Shown in pieces: positions 1 to 7,472 of a DNA stretch of 12,997 bases. Origin of the DNA: Gemmatimonadota bacterium (lineage in GTDB: Bacteria; Gemmatimonadota; Gemmatimonadetes; Longimicrobiales; Gaopeijiaceae); NCBI GenBank assembly GCA_021295835.1, contig JAGWBP010000037.1, forward strand, positions 1 through 12,997. Direction: 5' to 3'. Under the pieces are notes generated by a model. It was not told the origin of the DNA and did not search any database. It saw only the letters and a program-made list of their open reading frames with translations. Within the stretch, counting starts at the first letter, position 1, and every line of letters begins with the position of its first letter. Both the position numbers and the translations under genes were made by a program.

Positions 1-414
1 CTGCAACCCCTCGCGCAGCACCTCGACGCCCTCCTTCGCCGACCACGCCGCCACCCGCCGCGACAGCGTCGGCTGCGACGGCAGGCGTCCGCCCTCGCCC
101 AGCGGAGCCGTGCCCGCCCGGTCGGCGGTGGCCAGCCGCAGCGCCGGATCGTCGCGCAGCTCCGTGGCGTCGCCGTGGTCCCGGCGGCCCTGCCCCGCCA
201 GCAGCAGAAGCGTCCGCGCCAGCCGCCTCTGCGAATGCCGGATCCGGCGCCCGTCCCGCTTGTCCGGCAGTCCCTTCGCCAGAAACCGCACCACCCTGCT
301 GCGCCTGAGGAGCTCACGCCCCGTCAGAGCCCCCGAATCCCCCGTGATCCGATCCCGGCGGGACCCGATCCTGACCGACCTGTTGAAGCTGAACGGCGCA
401 TCCACTATCTTCAC
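1..414 (-). CDS. IS1380-family transposase, N-terminal part (runs off left edge)
   Basis: Reading the minus strand from a GTG at 412-414 gives 138 codons open to the window edge. The product begins VKIVDAPFSFNRSVRIGSRR and contains RIRHSQRRLARTLLLLAGQG, ELRDDPALRLATADR and LPSQPTLSRRVAAW. The order 'RHS..lL.QR...lA.GyeD.nD...LRdDPal.la.......asQPTLSR' is the recognisable N-terminal region of IS1380-type DDE transposases. The catalytic DDE residues would lie beyond position 1. The start is uncertain: the frame opens at a TAG about 13 codons further upstream and no ATG is available. The gene points away from the beta-propeller gene. A cut-and-paste transposase is inferred from family resemblance by eye; whether the full gene is intact cannot be seen. 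Confidence 0.82.
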   Translation of the reverse strand, partial: MKIVDAPFSFNRSVRIGSRRDRITGDSGALTGRELLRRSRVVRFLAKGLPDKRDGRRIRHSQRRLARTLLLLAGQGRRDHGDATELRDDPALRLATADRAGTAPLGEGGRLPSQPTLSRRVAAWSAKEGVEVLREGLQ

Positions 415-523
415 CCCAGACGTGATGGCTGGTAGGTGTTCGTGATTCTTCTAACACACTGAATCTAAAACACTTACCGCCTCACGTCGCCCCGCTTCCC
501 GGCCACTCGTGAATAAGGGGGGG
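415..523. mobile_element. Probable terminal non-coding segment and end of the IS1380-type element
   Basis: Between the transposase start and the next gene lies a short AT-richer stretch (about 435-480) followed by actcgtgaataaggggggg at 505-523. A G-run next to 'gtgaataa', just outside the transposase start, is where the terminal inverted repeat of such an element would be expected. The left end is outside the window, so neither the matching repeat nor the target-site duplication can be checked. The boundary is an inference. Confidence 0.4.
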
Positions 524-672
524 TCATGATTTGCATCGAAACCATTTCATGGTTTGCAGCGTAGTCCCGGCGGCGCACGAGGATCCTATTTGCCACAGTC
601 TCCTCGCGGGGGAGAACTCGTGTGCCTTAGGTTCGGCCACTCCGGGCGAAGACCCACAGCCAAGGAGGATCC
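524..672 (+). promoter_or_regulatory. Leader region of the beta-propeller gene with a 7-bp dyad
   Basis: This 149-bp gap between the presumed IS end and the beta-propeller start contains a perfect inverted repeat, AAACCAT-ttc-ATGGTTT (539-555), flanked by TGCA on both sides (532-535 and 555-558, the second sharing one base with the repeat). It could be an operator or a short hairpin. No convincing -35/-10 pair was found. The leader ends in a strong Shine-Dalgarno, AAGGAGGA at 662-669, with 3 nt to the ATG at 673. Confidence 0.35.
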
Positions 673-1953
673 ATGCGGCATGTGAATGCTCCCGCCACCG
701 CCTCAGGAGCCCTTGGAGCTAGCCCTGGCGGCACTCGAGGCGCGCTGCGTCCACGCTGGACCGCTGCGCTCACCCTCTTCGTCGCCTGCGCCCCAGACGC
801 GCCTGCGGCCCCCGGCGGCCTCGCCACCACCTTCGACACGATCGGCGGCGTCGTTCACGTCACCAACACCGGTGCCCCGCCCCCGGCGCGTCTTGTTCGG
901 GTGGTCTCGATCGGGCCGAAAACGCTGACCGACACCGGCTCGCCGGACGAGTTCGGCGGCGTGAACAGCGTGGCGCTGGGGCCGGACGGGGAAGTCTACG
1001 TCGCCGACGCCCGCAACTTCGAGGTAAGGGTCTTCGGGCTGGACGGCGTGCACCGCCGCACCTTCGGCCGCGAAGGCGAGGGGCCGGGCGAGTTCCAGAG
1101 CCTGTCGTCGCTGGCGTGGGCGGGCGACCGGCTCCTGACCTACGACATCATGCTGGGCCGCGTCGGCCAGTGGTCGGCGGAGGGCGAATGGCTGGGATCG
1201 TGGCGGACGCGGGGGATGATCACGGGAGGGGGCGGCTTCATCCGACTGTACCTTGTGGGCCCGGACGAGCTGTACCGATATGCGATGGGTTCCGTGAGGG
1301 AGACGCGTTTCGGGGCCACGCTCCAGTCGCTGTTCGTGGGCCTGAACAGCCGCGGCGAGACGGGCGACACGCTGGTGCAGCTGGAAGCGCCGTCCGATGC
1401 CCCCGCGTCGAGCATCACCTGCCAGTGGGGCAAAGGCTACCTCAACGTGTTCGGGGTCCCCTTCGCTCCGAGCGTGGTGCAGCACCCGGGGCCGGACGGC
1501 GTCGTCTACTCCGCCCTCACCAGCGACTACTGCATCGCCGTAACACGCGGCGCCGACACTGTGCGGGTGATCCACCGCCCGCTTCCCACCGAACCCGTCG
1601 GGGACGACGAATGGGAGGAGGGCGTTCGGGAGTTCAACGAGTGGCGCGCGGAGCACGGGAGCGCGTCGTGCGAGCCCCGGTCCCCCTCCCGGCCCGCCGC
1701 CAAGCCGATCCTCCAGGCGCTGCACATCGCGCCCGACGGAAGGCTCTGGGTAGAGGTCGAACGCGCGGACGGGGACCTCTGGGAGGTCTTCGACCCCGAC
1801 GGTCGGCTCATCGCCAGCGTCCCCCGGACCTCCGGCGTGTTCCGCGCCGCCCCGGCCTTCGACACCTCCGACCACCTGCTGACCGTCCGCCAGGACAGCC
1901 TCGGCTTGGACCATGTCGATCTCTGGCGGCTGGCATGGGAGGATTCGCGCTGA
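673..1953 (+). CDS. Six-bladed beta-propeller protein, probable exported lipoprotein
   Basis: The product is 426 aa. The start is fixed by an almost ideal Shine-Dalgarno (AAGGAGGA) just upstream of the ATG. Residues 1-28 are basic and are followed by a hydrophobic run ending ALTLFVACAPD, an imperfect lipobox with Cys near residue 39, so a membrane-anchored exported protein is likely. The body carries NHL/YncE-like blade motifs: VNSVALGPDGEVYVADARN, then RVFGLDGVHRRTFGREGEG with GPGEFQSLSSLAW, later HIAPDGRLWVEVERADG and EVFDPDGRLIASVP. These 'aPDG.lyV.D' and 'v.d.dG....' repeats resemble the 6-bladed beta-propeller proteins abundant in Gemmatimonadota. No catalytic residues are recognisable and ligand or partner is unknown. 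The stop is followed directly by a perfect 10-bp palindrome, GAACCGGTTC (1954-1963). No operon partner lies on the same strand. Confidence 0.8.
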   Translation: MRHVNAPATASGALGASPGGTRGALRPRWTAALTLFVACAPDAPAAPGGLATTFDTIGGVVHVTNTGAPPPARLVRVVSIGPKTLTDTGSPDEFGGVNSVALGPDGEVYVADARNFEVRVFGLDGVHRRTFGREGEGPGEFQSLSSLAWAGDRLLTYDIMLGRVGQWSAEGEWLGSWRTRGMITGGGGFIRLYLVGPDELYRYAMGSVRETRFGATLQSLFVGLNSRGETGDTLVQLEAPSDAPASSITCQWGKGYLNVFGVPFAPSVVQHPGPDGVVYSALTSDYCIAVTRGADTVRVIHRPLPTEPVGDDEWEEGVREFNEWRAEHGSASCEPRSPSRPAAKPILQALHIAPDGRLWVEVERADGDLWEVFDPDGRLIASVPRTSGVFRAAPAFDTSDHLLTVRQDSLGLDHVDLWRLAWEDSR

Positions 1954-1991
1954 GAACCGGTTCCCGCTGCCCGCCGCCAAGCCCGACTGGC

Positions 1992-2057
1992 CTCGCACTT
2001 CGCTCGCGCAGCCGGGCGCCACGGCGAGGGATTCGCCCAACTATTGCGATTTCCGCA
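1992..2057 (+). repeat. Direct repeat, copy 1 (left of the barrel gene)
   Basis: This copy begins ctcgcacttcgctcgcgca (1992-2010), continues through cgccacggcgaggga, and ends ccaactattgcgatttccgc followed by a (2037-2057). It matches copy 2 at 2889-2964 in the same orientation. The two differ mainly by extra bases including gcatatgc in copy 2 and by attcgcc versus ggtcc near the end. It lies between the stops of two convergent genes, so it is intergenic. The function is unknown; it could be a dispersed intergenic repeat family. Confidence 0.75.
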
Positions 2058-2128
2058 TCACCCTCCCCACCCCACGGGCCGCACCCCCAAGGGTCAGAGC
2101 AGGTGCGCGCTCGACGCCAGCAACCTGC

Positions 2129-2788
2129 TCATCGCGCCGCTCCGAGGCGGTAGACGGCACCCAGGGATAACGTAGCGGCGAGGGCATCGACGTTCGCGTC
2201 CGTTATCAGAGCAAACATATCTGGAGACACTCCGTAGCGCAGGCTGGCGGACGCGTCGAGGCGACGGGATACCTGAAACGCCAAACGGGTGCCAGCGACA
2301 AGCCGAACGTCGGTTTCCCCCAGGGTGCACGCCTCTTCCGTACCCAACGTGCGGTTCCTCCGCAGGCACGTTGCCTGCGCGGCCAACGAGGGGCCGGCCA
2401 AGAGATACAGGTCGGCACCATCGAATGCCGCCACATTCCACCGGTGTAGCACCGACGCCTCGATGAAGCCCTTCAGCGTCTCACCGTCGTCCACCCCGTC
2501 GCCGTCGAGGCTGCAGAAGAAGTCGCAGTACCAGATGTCGCCCGTCTGCCTGTACGCGACGCCGAACTCGACGCCGAAGCGGTCCCCTTTGGCGCTCCCC
2601 AAGGGACTGTAGGCGGTGGCACCGAGGACCGTCCGCGTCATCCGGTACCGATCGCCCACGTCGGTCCACCCTGCGTAGGCTCCCACCTCCGTGATCGACG
2701 GCTGCTTCATGAAGCGGGGCACGGCCACCACGAACGGCGAGAAGCCGAGCACGGCGGCCCCCACGATCACAAAAAAGTATATGATCAT
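2129..2788 (-). CDS. Outer-membrane beta-barrel protein (hypothetical)
   Basis: The product is 219 aa from the ATG at 2786-2788. That start is preferred because it opens a hydrophobic export segment (IIYFFVIVGAAVLGFSPF) and is preceded by GGGGAGGTGGAAGG. The open frame extends 53 codons further upstream, but that extension runs into repeat copy 2 and has no family-like character. The mature part has alternating strands typical of small porin-like barrels (GVEFGVAYRQTGDIWYCD, ADLYLLAGPSLAAQATC, DVRLVAGTRLAFQVSRR, ATLSLGAVYRL) and ends near a barrel-type final strand. Four Cys (in WYCDFFCS, ATCLRR and EACTLG) could form disulfides. It sits 244 bp beyond the kynureninase stop on the same strand, too far to assume co-transcription. 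The fold assignment is by pattern only; substrate and role are unknown. Confidence 0.65.
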   Translation of the reverse strand: MIIYFFVIVGAAVLGFSPFVVAVPRFMKQPSITEVGAYAGWTDVGDRYRMTRTVLGATAYSPLGSAKGDRFGVEFGVAYRQTGDIWYCDFFCSLDGDGVDDGETLKGFIEASVLHRWNVAAFDGADLYLLAGPSLAAQATCLRRNRTLGTEEACTLGETDVRLVAGTRLAFQVSRRLDASASLRYGVSPDMFALITDANVDALAATLSLGAVYRLGAAR

Positions 2789-2888
2789 CGCCTTCCACCT
2801 CCCCGCTAAGGTTCCGCTCCGCAGGACACTCCACAGACACGGCGCCGGGCCAGTTCGTTCCGCAGTACGCGGCCCGGCGGGGTTCCCG

Positions 2889-2964
2889 CTCGCACTTCGC
2901 TCGCGCACCCGGGTCTGCATATGCGCGCCACGGCGAGGGAGGTCCAACTATTGCGATTTCCGCA
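2889..2964 (+). repeat. Direct repeat, copy 2 (right of the barrel gene)
   Basis: This copy shares ctcgcacttcgctcgcgca, cgccacggcgaggga and ccaactattgcgatttccgc with copy 1 (1992-2057), in the same orientation and about 900 bp away. It carries an additional stretch containing the palindrome gcatatgc. The two copies bracket the outer-membrane barrel gene exactly in its two intergenic gaps. An upstream ggttcccgct (2881-2890) also recurs near copy 1 (1959-1968). Confidence 0.75.
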
Positions 2965-2970
2965 CACGTT

Positions 2971-2995
2971 CCTCATCCGACCTGTCGGACTGAGG
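2971..2995 (-). terminator. Hairpin downstream of kynureninase (possible transcript end)
   Basis: CCTCA-TCCGAC (2971-2981) pairs with GTCGGA-(C)-TGAGG (2984-2995). This is an 11-bp stem with one bulged base and a nominal 2-nt loop, about 38 bp past the kynureninase stop. In the direction of transcription no T-run follows, so it is not a classic intrinsic terminator. It may stabilise the 3' end or be a protein-binding site. Confidence 0.35.
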
Positions 2996-3032
2996 CCGTC
3001 GTCGGCGGGAAGCGGTGCGATGCGACCTTTCG

Positions 3033-4286
3033 CTACGCCCCTAGCGAGCGCACCACATCGCCGATCGCGGCGACCGAGTCGTCCAGTTGGCTGTCCACGA
3101 CGTACGGTGCCGGCCCCAGACGCACCAGGCTGTCGCGATGGTCGGTCCAGACGCCCCTTTCGCGCAGCGCCCGGCAGAGTCCGCTCGCCGCCAGGCGGCG
3201 GCCCGGCACCTCCAGGACGAGGAAGCCACCCCGCTTCTCCAGCGGCAAGCTCCGGTCGCGGTTCAGCACACTGGGGTCCAGCCCGAGCGCATCGAACCCG
3301 GCCGCGAGGCGTCGAAGCTGCTCGAGGCTGATCCGGCGGAGCCTCTCGGGCGTCAGCTCCCGCTCGCGGAAGAAGCGCATCACGGCCCGGGCGCGGTAGT
3401 GGCTCACGGGATCGTAGGTCGAGCCGGCGAACCGAGCGTGCCCCTCAGCGTAGGGAACTGGCGCCGCCTCCCTGCCGCTGGGACAGTCGCGTCCGCCCTC
3501 CGTGCCGGCGAGCGCCCCGAACTCGGCGAACCACCCCGTCAGCACGGGTCGCAGCGTGCAGTCGGGAGGGATGCGCAGAAAGCAGTTGCCCTCGCCGAGC
3601 TGCAGGTACTTGTAGCCGCCACCGACGACGTAGGCCTCCTCCAGACGCTGCCCTGGCACCGAAAACGGAAGTGCGCCGAGCGAGTGGTAGGCATCGACCA
3701 GCAGCGCCGCGCCCACCCGTTCCGCAGCCCTTGCGACCCGGTCCAGCCCCCCGACGATCCGCGCATCGCGAAATAGGACCGACGAGACGAGCACCGCCGC
3801 CGTCCGATCGTCCACCGCCCGGACCAGCCGCTCGGCGGTGGCCTCCTCCTCCGATCGCGCACCGCCATCGGCAGCCACTCGCACGACCTCGATCCCCTCC
3901 TCGGCGAGCCGGTCGAGAAGGCGACGTATGGTGAAGAACTCGGCGTCCGTGGTGACTAGGCGGGGCCTCTCGCGGAGAGGCAGCGCCGACAGGAAGCGCG
4001 CGACCAGCTCGTGCGTGCTCTGCCCGAGCACGATCTGGCCCGTGGGGTCGTCGAGTAGGCGAGCGAAGCCGGCCCGCACCTCGTCGGCTACGGCGAAGGC
4101 GGCGCTCCACTTGTCGTCCACCAACTCGGCCGCGTCCAGCCACGCCCGCTGCTGCGCCGCCAGCCCGACGTCCGGCCATGCCTGGTGGGAGTGACCAGTC
4201 AGCAGGACGCGCTCGGTGACCCGAAAGTGCGAGTAGTGGTGGGCCAGCCCGGCCGCGCTCGGGGGTGCTTCGCTGAACCGGGTCAG
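3033..4286 (-). CDS. kynU: Kynureninase (PLP-dependent, aminotransferase class V fold)
   Basis: It hydrolyses kynurenine to anthranilate and alanine in the cytosol. Visible marks are the cofactor Lys in VVGGGYKYLQLGEGN (family: SYKYLN.GPG), the PLP-contacting Asp in LLVDAYHSLGALPF, and the N-terminal block LLTGHSHQAWPD. At about 417 aa it has the family's usual length. The start is unusual. No ATG, GTG or TTG occurs in frame between codon 1 of a much longer frame (GTG at 4427, deep inside the dioxygenase gene) and residues after the conserved N-terminus. A CTG at 4284-4286 forms CTGA with the dioxygenase stop, mimicking the usual ATGA coupling, so I placed the start there with moderate confidence. 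As last gene of the operon, directly after tryptophan dioxygenase, its substrate assignment is well supported. The sequence departs from textbook kynureninases around the Asp motif (DAYH rather than DLAH), so a related class V lyase is a remote alternative. Confidence 0.82.
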   Translation of the reverse strand: MTRFSEAPPSAAGLAHHYSHFRVTERVLLTGHSHQAWPDVGLAAQQRAWLDAAELVDDKWSAAFAVADEVRAGFARLLDDPTGQIVLGQSTHELVARFLSALPLRERPRLVTTDAEFFTIRRLLDRLAEEGIEVVRVAADGGARSEEEATAERLVRAVDDRTAAVLVSSVLFRDARIVGGLDRVARAAERVGAALLVDAYHSLGALPFSVPGQRLEEAYVVGGGYKYLQLGEGNCFLRIPPDCTLRPVLTGWFAEFGALAGTEGGRDCPSGREAAPVPYAEGHARFAGSTYDPVSHYRARAVMRFFRERELTPERLRRISLEQLRRLAAGFDALGLDPSVLNRDRSLPLEKRGGFLVLEVPGRRLAASGLCRALRERGVWTDHRDSLVRLGPAPYVVDSQLDDSVAAIGDVVRSLGA

Positions 4287-5080
4287 AGCTCGGCCCTGAT
4301 CGCCCAGAGGTCCGGGAACACGGGCGAGTTCAGCGTCGTCCCGAGGTAGGCGGCACCCGTCGTGCCGCCCGTGCCGCGCTTGGTTCCTATCGTGCGCTCG
4401 ACCATCTTGACGTGACGGTAGCGCCACTCCTGGACCCCTTCGTCGAGATCCACGAAGCGCTCGCAGAGAGCCATCAGGCCGGGATCGGCTCGGTAGAGCT
4501 CGATCAGCACCTCCTGCACCCGCTCGTCGGGTGCCACCGGCCGCGCCACGTCGCGCTCCAGCAGATCGGCGGGAATCGCGAAGCCACGTCGGGCGAGAAA
4601 GGCCAGGAAGGCGTCCCAGAGCGTCGGTTCACCCCTCCTCCGCTCCAGCCGCAGTCGTTCGGGCGAACCCTCCGAGAATCCCCCGAGGACGCTCCCCCGC
4701 TTGTGTCCCAGGAGGAACTCGAGCTCCCGGAACTGAGCCGACTGGAAGCCGCTCCCCGACTCGAGACGATCGCGGAAGGACGCGAACTCGATCGGAGTCA
4801 TCGTCTCCAGGATATCCAACTGCGCCACCATCACCTTGAGCACGGTGAGGACGCGCTTCAGGCTGGTCGCCGCCCGGTCGCCGTCCCCTTCCCGCAGCAG
4901 CGCGGCGATCCGGTCGAGCTCCTGGAGGACGACCTTGAACCAGAGCTCGTAGACCTGGTGGATGACGATGAAGAGCATCTCGTCGTGCTCCTCCGGGTCC
5001 GATAGCGGCGACTGAAGCGAGAGGAGCTCCGGGACCTTGAGGTAGCTCTGGTAGGTGACGAAGCTACGGTCGTCGGCCAT
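4283..5080 (-). CDS. kynA: Tryptophan 2,3-dioxygenase
   Basis: This haem enzyme oxidises L-tryptophan to N-formylkynurenine and is the committed step of the kynurenine route. Diagnostic motifs are VTYQSYLKVPELLSLQ near the N-terminus, FIVIHQVYELWFKVVLQEL (substrate-pocket His), and WRYRHVKMVERTIGTKRGTG followed by GTTGAAYL (haem-ligand His and the substrate-binding loop). At 265 aa the length is typical of bacterial enzymes. I chose the ATG at 5078-5080 because CGGAGGAGAC stands directly before it. An upstream in-frame ATG at 5111-5113 overlaps the stop of the preceding flavoenzyme gene as ATGA and would add 11 residues (MSAIPPGDGGD) without family character. The 3' end overlaps the kynureninase start by a few bases, indicating translational coupling. 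Confidence 0.95.
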   Translation of the reverse strand: MADDRSFVTYQSYLKVPELLSLQSPLSDPEEHDEMLFIVIHQVYELWFKVVLQELDRIAALLREGDGDRAATSLKRVLTVLKVMVAQLDILETMTPIEFASFRDRLESGSGFQSAQFRELEFLLGHKRGSVLGGFSEGSPERLRLERRRGEPTLWDAFLAFLARRGFAIPADLLERDVARPVAPDERVQEVLIELYRADPGLMALCERFVDLDEGVQEWRYRHVKMVERTIGTKRGTGGTTGAAYLGTTLNSPVFPDLWAIRAEL

Positions 5081-5109
5081 GTCTCCTCCGTCTCCCGGGG
5101 GTATCGCGC

Positions 5110-7449
5110 TCATCCTTCGCCCCCGTCGGGGCCGAACGCCCCGGCCGCAGCGCCGAAGCGGGGCGTGTATCCGTTCAGCGTCTCGTACTGTGACGGCCAG
5201 GGGAGCGGGTACTTCAGCGCGTGGGCGGCGTGGCGCGTCCAGTACGGGTCCCAGAGGTGGGCGCGCGCCATCAGGCAGATGTCGGCCCGTCCCGCCGCGA
5301 CAATGCTATTTACATCCTCGAAGGACGAGATGTTCCCGACGGCCATCGTTGCCATACCCACCTCGTGGCGGATCCGGTCGGCGAAGGGTGTCTGGTACTG
5401 CCGTCCGTAGCGGGGCCTCTGATAGGGAACCGTCTGCCCGGAGGACACGTCCACGATGTCGCAGCCGGCTCGCTTGAGAGCCCGTGCGATTGCCACGGCA
5501 TCCTCCGGCTCGGTGCCGCCCGGCCACCAGTCCACCGCCGAGAGCCTCACGGAGAGCGGTTTTTCGTCGGGCCAGCGCGACCTGACGGCGCGCACGACGC
5601 GGAGCGGCAGGCGGAGTCGATTCTCGAGGGTGCCGCCGTACTGGTCGTCGCGCAGGTTGGTCAGCGGCGACAGGAAGCTGGCGAGGAGGTAGCCGTGCGC
5701 CATGTGAATTTCCACGATGTCGAATCCGGCTGCGTCCGCCAACTCGGTGCCGCGCTCGAAGTCGGCGACCAGGGCCGCCATCCGGGCTTCGTCCAGCTCC
5801 TCGGGAAGCGGGCTGTGCTCGAAGTACCGGATCGCCGAGGCGGATACGATCGGCCACGCTCCCTCGTCGAGAGGCTCGTTCGAGCCCTCCCAGTCGAGCC
5901 GCGTGGAGCCCTTGCGGCCGGCGTGTCCCAACTGAATGCCGATCTTCGAGCTCGTGTGGCCCTTCACGAAATCGACCGTCCTGCGCCACGCCGCCACATG
6001 TTCCTCGCGGTAGAGCCCGGCGCACCCGGGCGAGATGCGGGCGTCGCGGCCCACGGCGGTCATCTCGGCCATCAGGAGGCCGGCTCCCCCGATCGCCCGC
6101 GAGCCCAGGTTGACGAGGTGCCAGTCGTCGATGACGCCGTCCTGCGCCGAGTACTGGCACATCGCCGAGACGCCGACCCGGTTCGCGAGCACAAGATCGC
6201 GCAGGCGAAAGGGAGTGAAGAGCGGCGGGGGCGGGTCGGACGCATCCCGCCGGATGCCCAGCGACGCCTCGAGCTCGACGATGGTCGTCCCGGACTGCTC
6301 CTCGGCCCTGGCCGCAACCCAGCGGTCCACTCTATCCACGAACTCGGGGTCGCGCTCGCGCAGATTCTCGTGCGAGATGCGGAGACTGCGCGTCAGCAGC
6401 GAGAAGGCGAACTGCACCGGGTCGAGCCGAAGGTACCGCTCCGTGTCCTCGAACCACTGGAGACTCGCCTGCGCCGCGCGCTGAAGCGATTCGACCGGGC
6501 GCCGCCGTTCGGCCTCGTAGGCAGAGAGCCGGTCCGCCAGATCGGGGCAGCCAGGCCCGGCGCCCCTCATCGAGTCGGCGAGCGCAATTGCGTCGAGCAT
6601 CGCCAGGCGGGTGCCCGACCCGACGGAGAAGTGCGCTGTGTGGGCCGCGTCTCCGATCAGAACGATGTTGTCGGCCGACCAGCGCCGGTTGGCGATCGTG
6701 GGGAAGCGCCGCCAGAGAGATCGATTCGACACCAGCCGATGGCCGTCCAGCTCCTTCTCGAAGAGGCACTCCACAAATTCCACCGTCTCGGACTCGGTGG
6801 CGGTGTCCATCGAGGCACTGCGCCAGGTCTCTTCGGTCGCCTCCACTATGAAGGTCGAGTTGCCCGCCGAGTCGTACTGGTAGGCGTGCACCCGCCAGAG
6901 GCCATGCTCGTCCTCGCGGAAGTAGAAGGTGAAGGCGGGAAAGGGCCGCGTCGTGCCAAGCCAGACGAAGCGATTCGGGCGCATGTCCACGGCGGGCTGA
7001 AAGGAGCTGCGGAAACGCTCGCGGACGGCGCTGTTGAGGCCGTCGGCGGCGACCATCAGATCCGAGTCCAGGTGCGGCCCGAGGTCGCTGACCTCGGTCT
7101 CGAAGTGGATCCTCACGCCCTCCTCCCCACAGCGCCGATGGAGAAGCAGGAGCAGCGCCCGCCTGGAGATGCCGGCAAATCCGTGCCCCGTCGAGCGCAG
7201 CCGCTCGCCCCGGTAGTGGACGTCGATGTCGTCCCAGCGGTGGAAGCGCTCGGCGATGGAGGCGAAGGTGGCGGCGTCGGCCTCGGCCACCTCCTCGAGT
7301 GTGGCGTCGGAGAAGACTACGCCGAAGCCGAAGGTGTCGGCGGCGCGGTTCCGCTCGTAGACGTCGATCGCGCGCCTGGGGTCGTCCTTCTTGAGGAGGA
7401 GTGCGGCGAAGAGCCCGCCGGGTCCGCCTCCGACGACTCTCACCCTCAT
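5110..7449 (-). CDS. Anthraniloyl-CoA (2-aminobenzoyl-CoA) monooxygenase/reductase, two-domain flavoenzyme
   Basis: The product is 779 aa from the ATG at 7447-7449, preceded by GGGGA; the frame is open much further upstream but only as antisense to its neighbour. Domain 1 (about 1-390) is a group A FAD monooxygenase: MRVRVVGGGPGGLFAALLLK (dinucleotide fold) and VLIGDAAHTAHFSVGSGTRL (GD motif), resembling salicylyl-CoA 5-hydroxylase. Domain 2 (about 410-765) is an Old Yellow Enzyme-type reductase: VGVSAMCQYSAQDG, GIQLGHAGRKGS, EIHMAHGYLLASFLSPLTN, DDQYGGTLENR. This fusion and length match the enzyme studied in Azoarcus evansii, which uses O2 and NADH to hydroxylate and then reduce the ring of 2-aminobenzoyl-CoA. 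The adjoining dioxygenase and kynureninase genes, which yield anthranilate, support that substrate over salicylyl-CoA. It lies 23 bp after the dehydrogenase gene and abuts the dioxygenase gene, so it belongs to the operon. Confidence 0.9.
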   Translation of the reverse strand: MRVRVVGGGPGGLFAALLLKKDDPRRAIDVYERNRAADTFGFGVVFSDATLEEVAEADAATFASIAERFHRWDDIDVHYRGERLRSTGHGFAGISRRALLLLLHRRCGEEGVRIHFETEVSDLGPHLDSDLMVAADGLNSAVRERFRSSFQPAVDMRPNRFVWLGTTRPFPAFTFYFREDEHGLWRVHAYQYDSAGNSTFIVEATEETWRSASMDTATESETVEFVECLFEKELDGHRLVSNRSLWRRFPTIANRRWSADNIVLIGDAAHTAHFSVGSGTRLAMLDAIALADSMRGAGPGCPDLADRLSAYEAERRRPVESLQRAAQASLQWFEDTERYLRLDPVQFAFSLLTRSLRISHENLRERDPEFVDRVDRWVAARAEEQSGTTIVELEASLGIRRDASDPPPPLFTPFRLRDLVLANRVGVSAMCQYSAQDGVIDDWHLVNLGSRAIGGAGLLMAEMTAVGRDARISPGCAGLYREEHVAAWRRTVDFVKGHTSSKIGIQLGHAGRKGSTRLDWEGSNEPLDEGAWPIVSASAIRYFEHSPLPEELDEARMAALVADFERGTELADAAGFDIVEIHMAHGYLLASFLSPLTNLRDDQYGGTLENRLRLPLRVVRAVRSRWPDEKPLSVRLSAVDWWPGGTEPEDAVAIARALKRAGCDIVDVSSGQTVPYQRPRYGRQYQTPFADRIRHEVGMATMAVGNISSFEDVNSIVAAGRADICLMARAHLWDPYWTRHAAHALKYPLPWPSQYETLNGYTPRFGAAAGAFGPDGGEG

Positions 7450-7472
7450 CGCGTCCCCGCCGGTCGCCTTCC

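Noticed and set aside
703..2040. Long minus-strand frame opposite the beta-propeller gene
   Set aside because: Low-complexity shadow of a well-supported plus-strand gene that has an excellent ribosome binding site and propeller motifs.
2942..2948. RYYYAAC-type core (gtccaac, also gcccaac in copy 1) suggesting integron attC sites around the barrel gene
   Set aside because: No matching GTTRRRY partner lies within 150 bp and the repeats do not fold into the expected attC stem; no integrase seen.
2971..2995. Strong intrinsic terminator after kynureninase
   Set aside because: A stem is present but no T-run follows on the transcribed strand, so it is listed only as a low-confidence hairpin.
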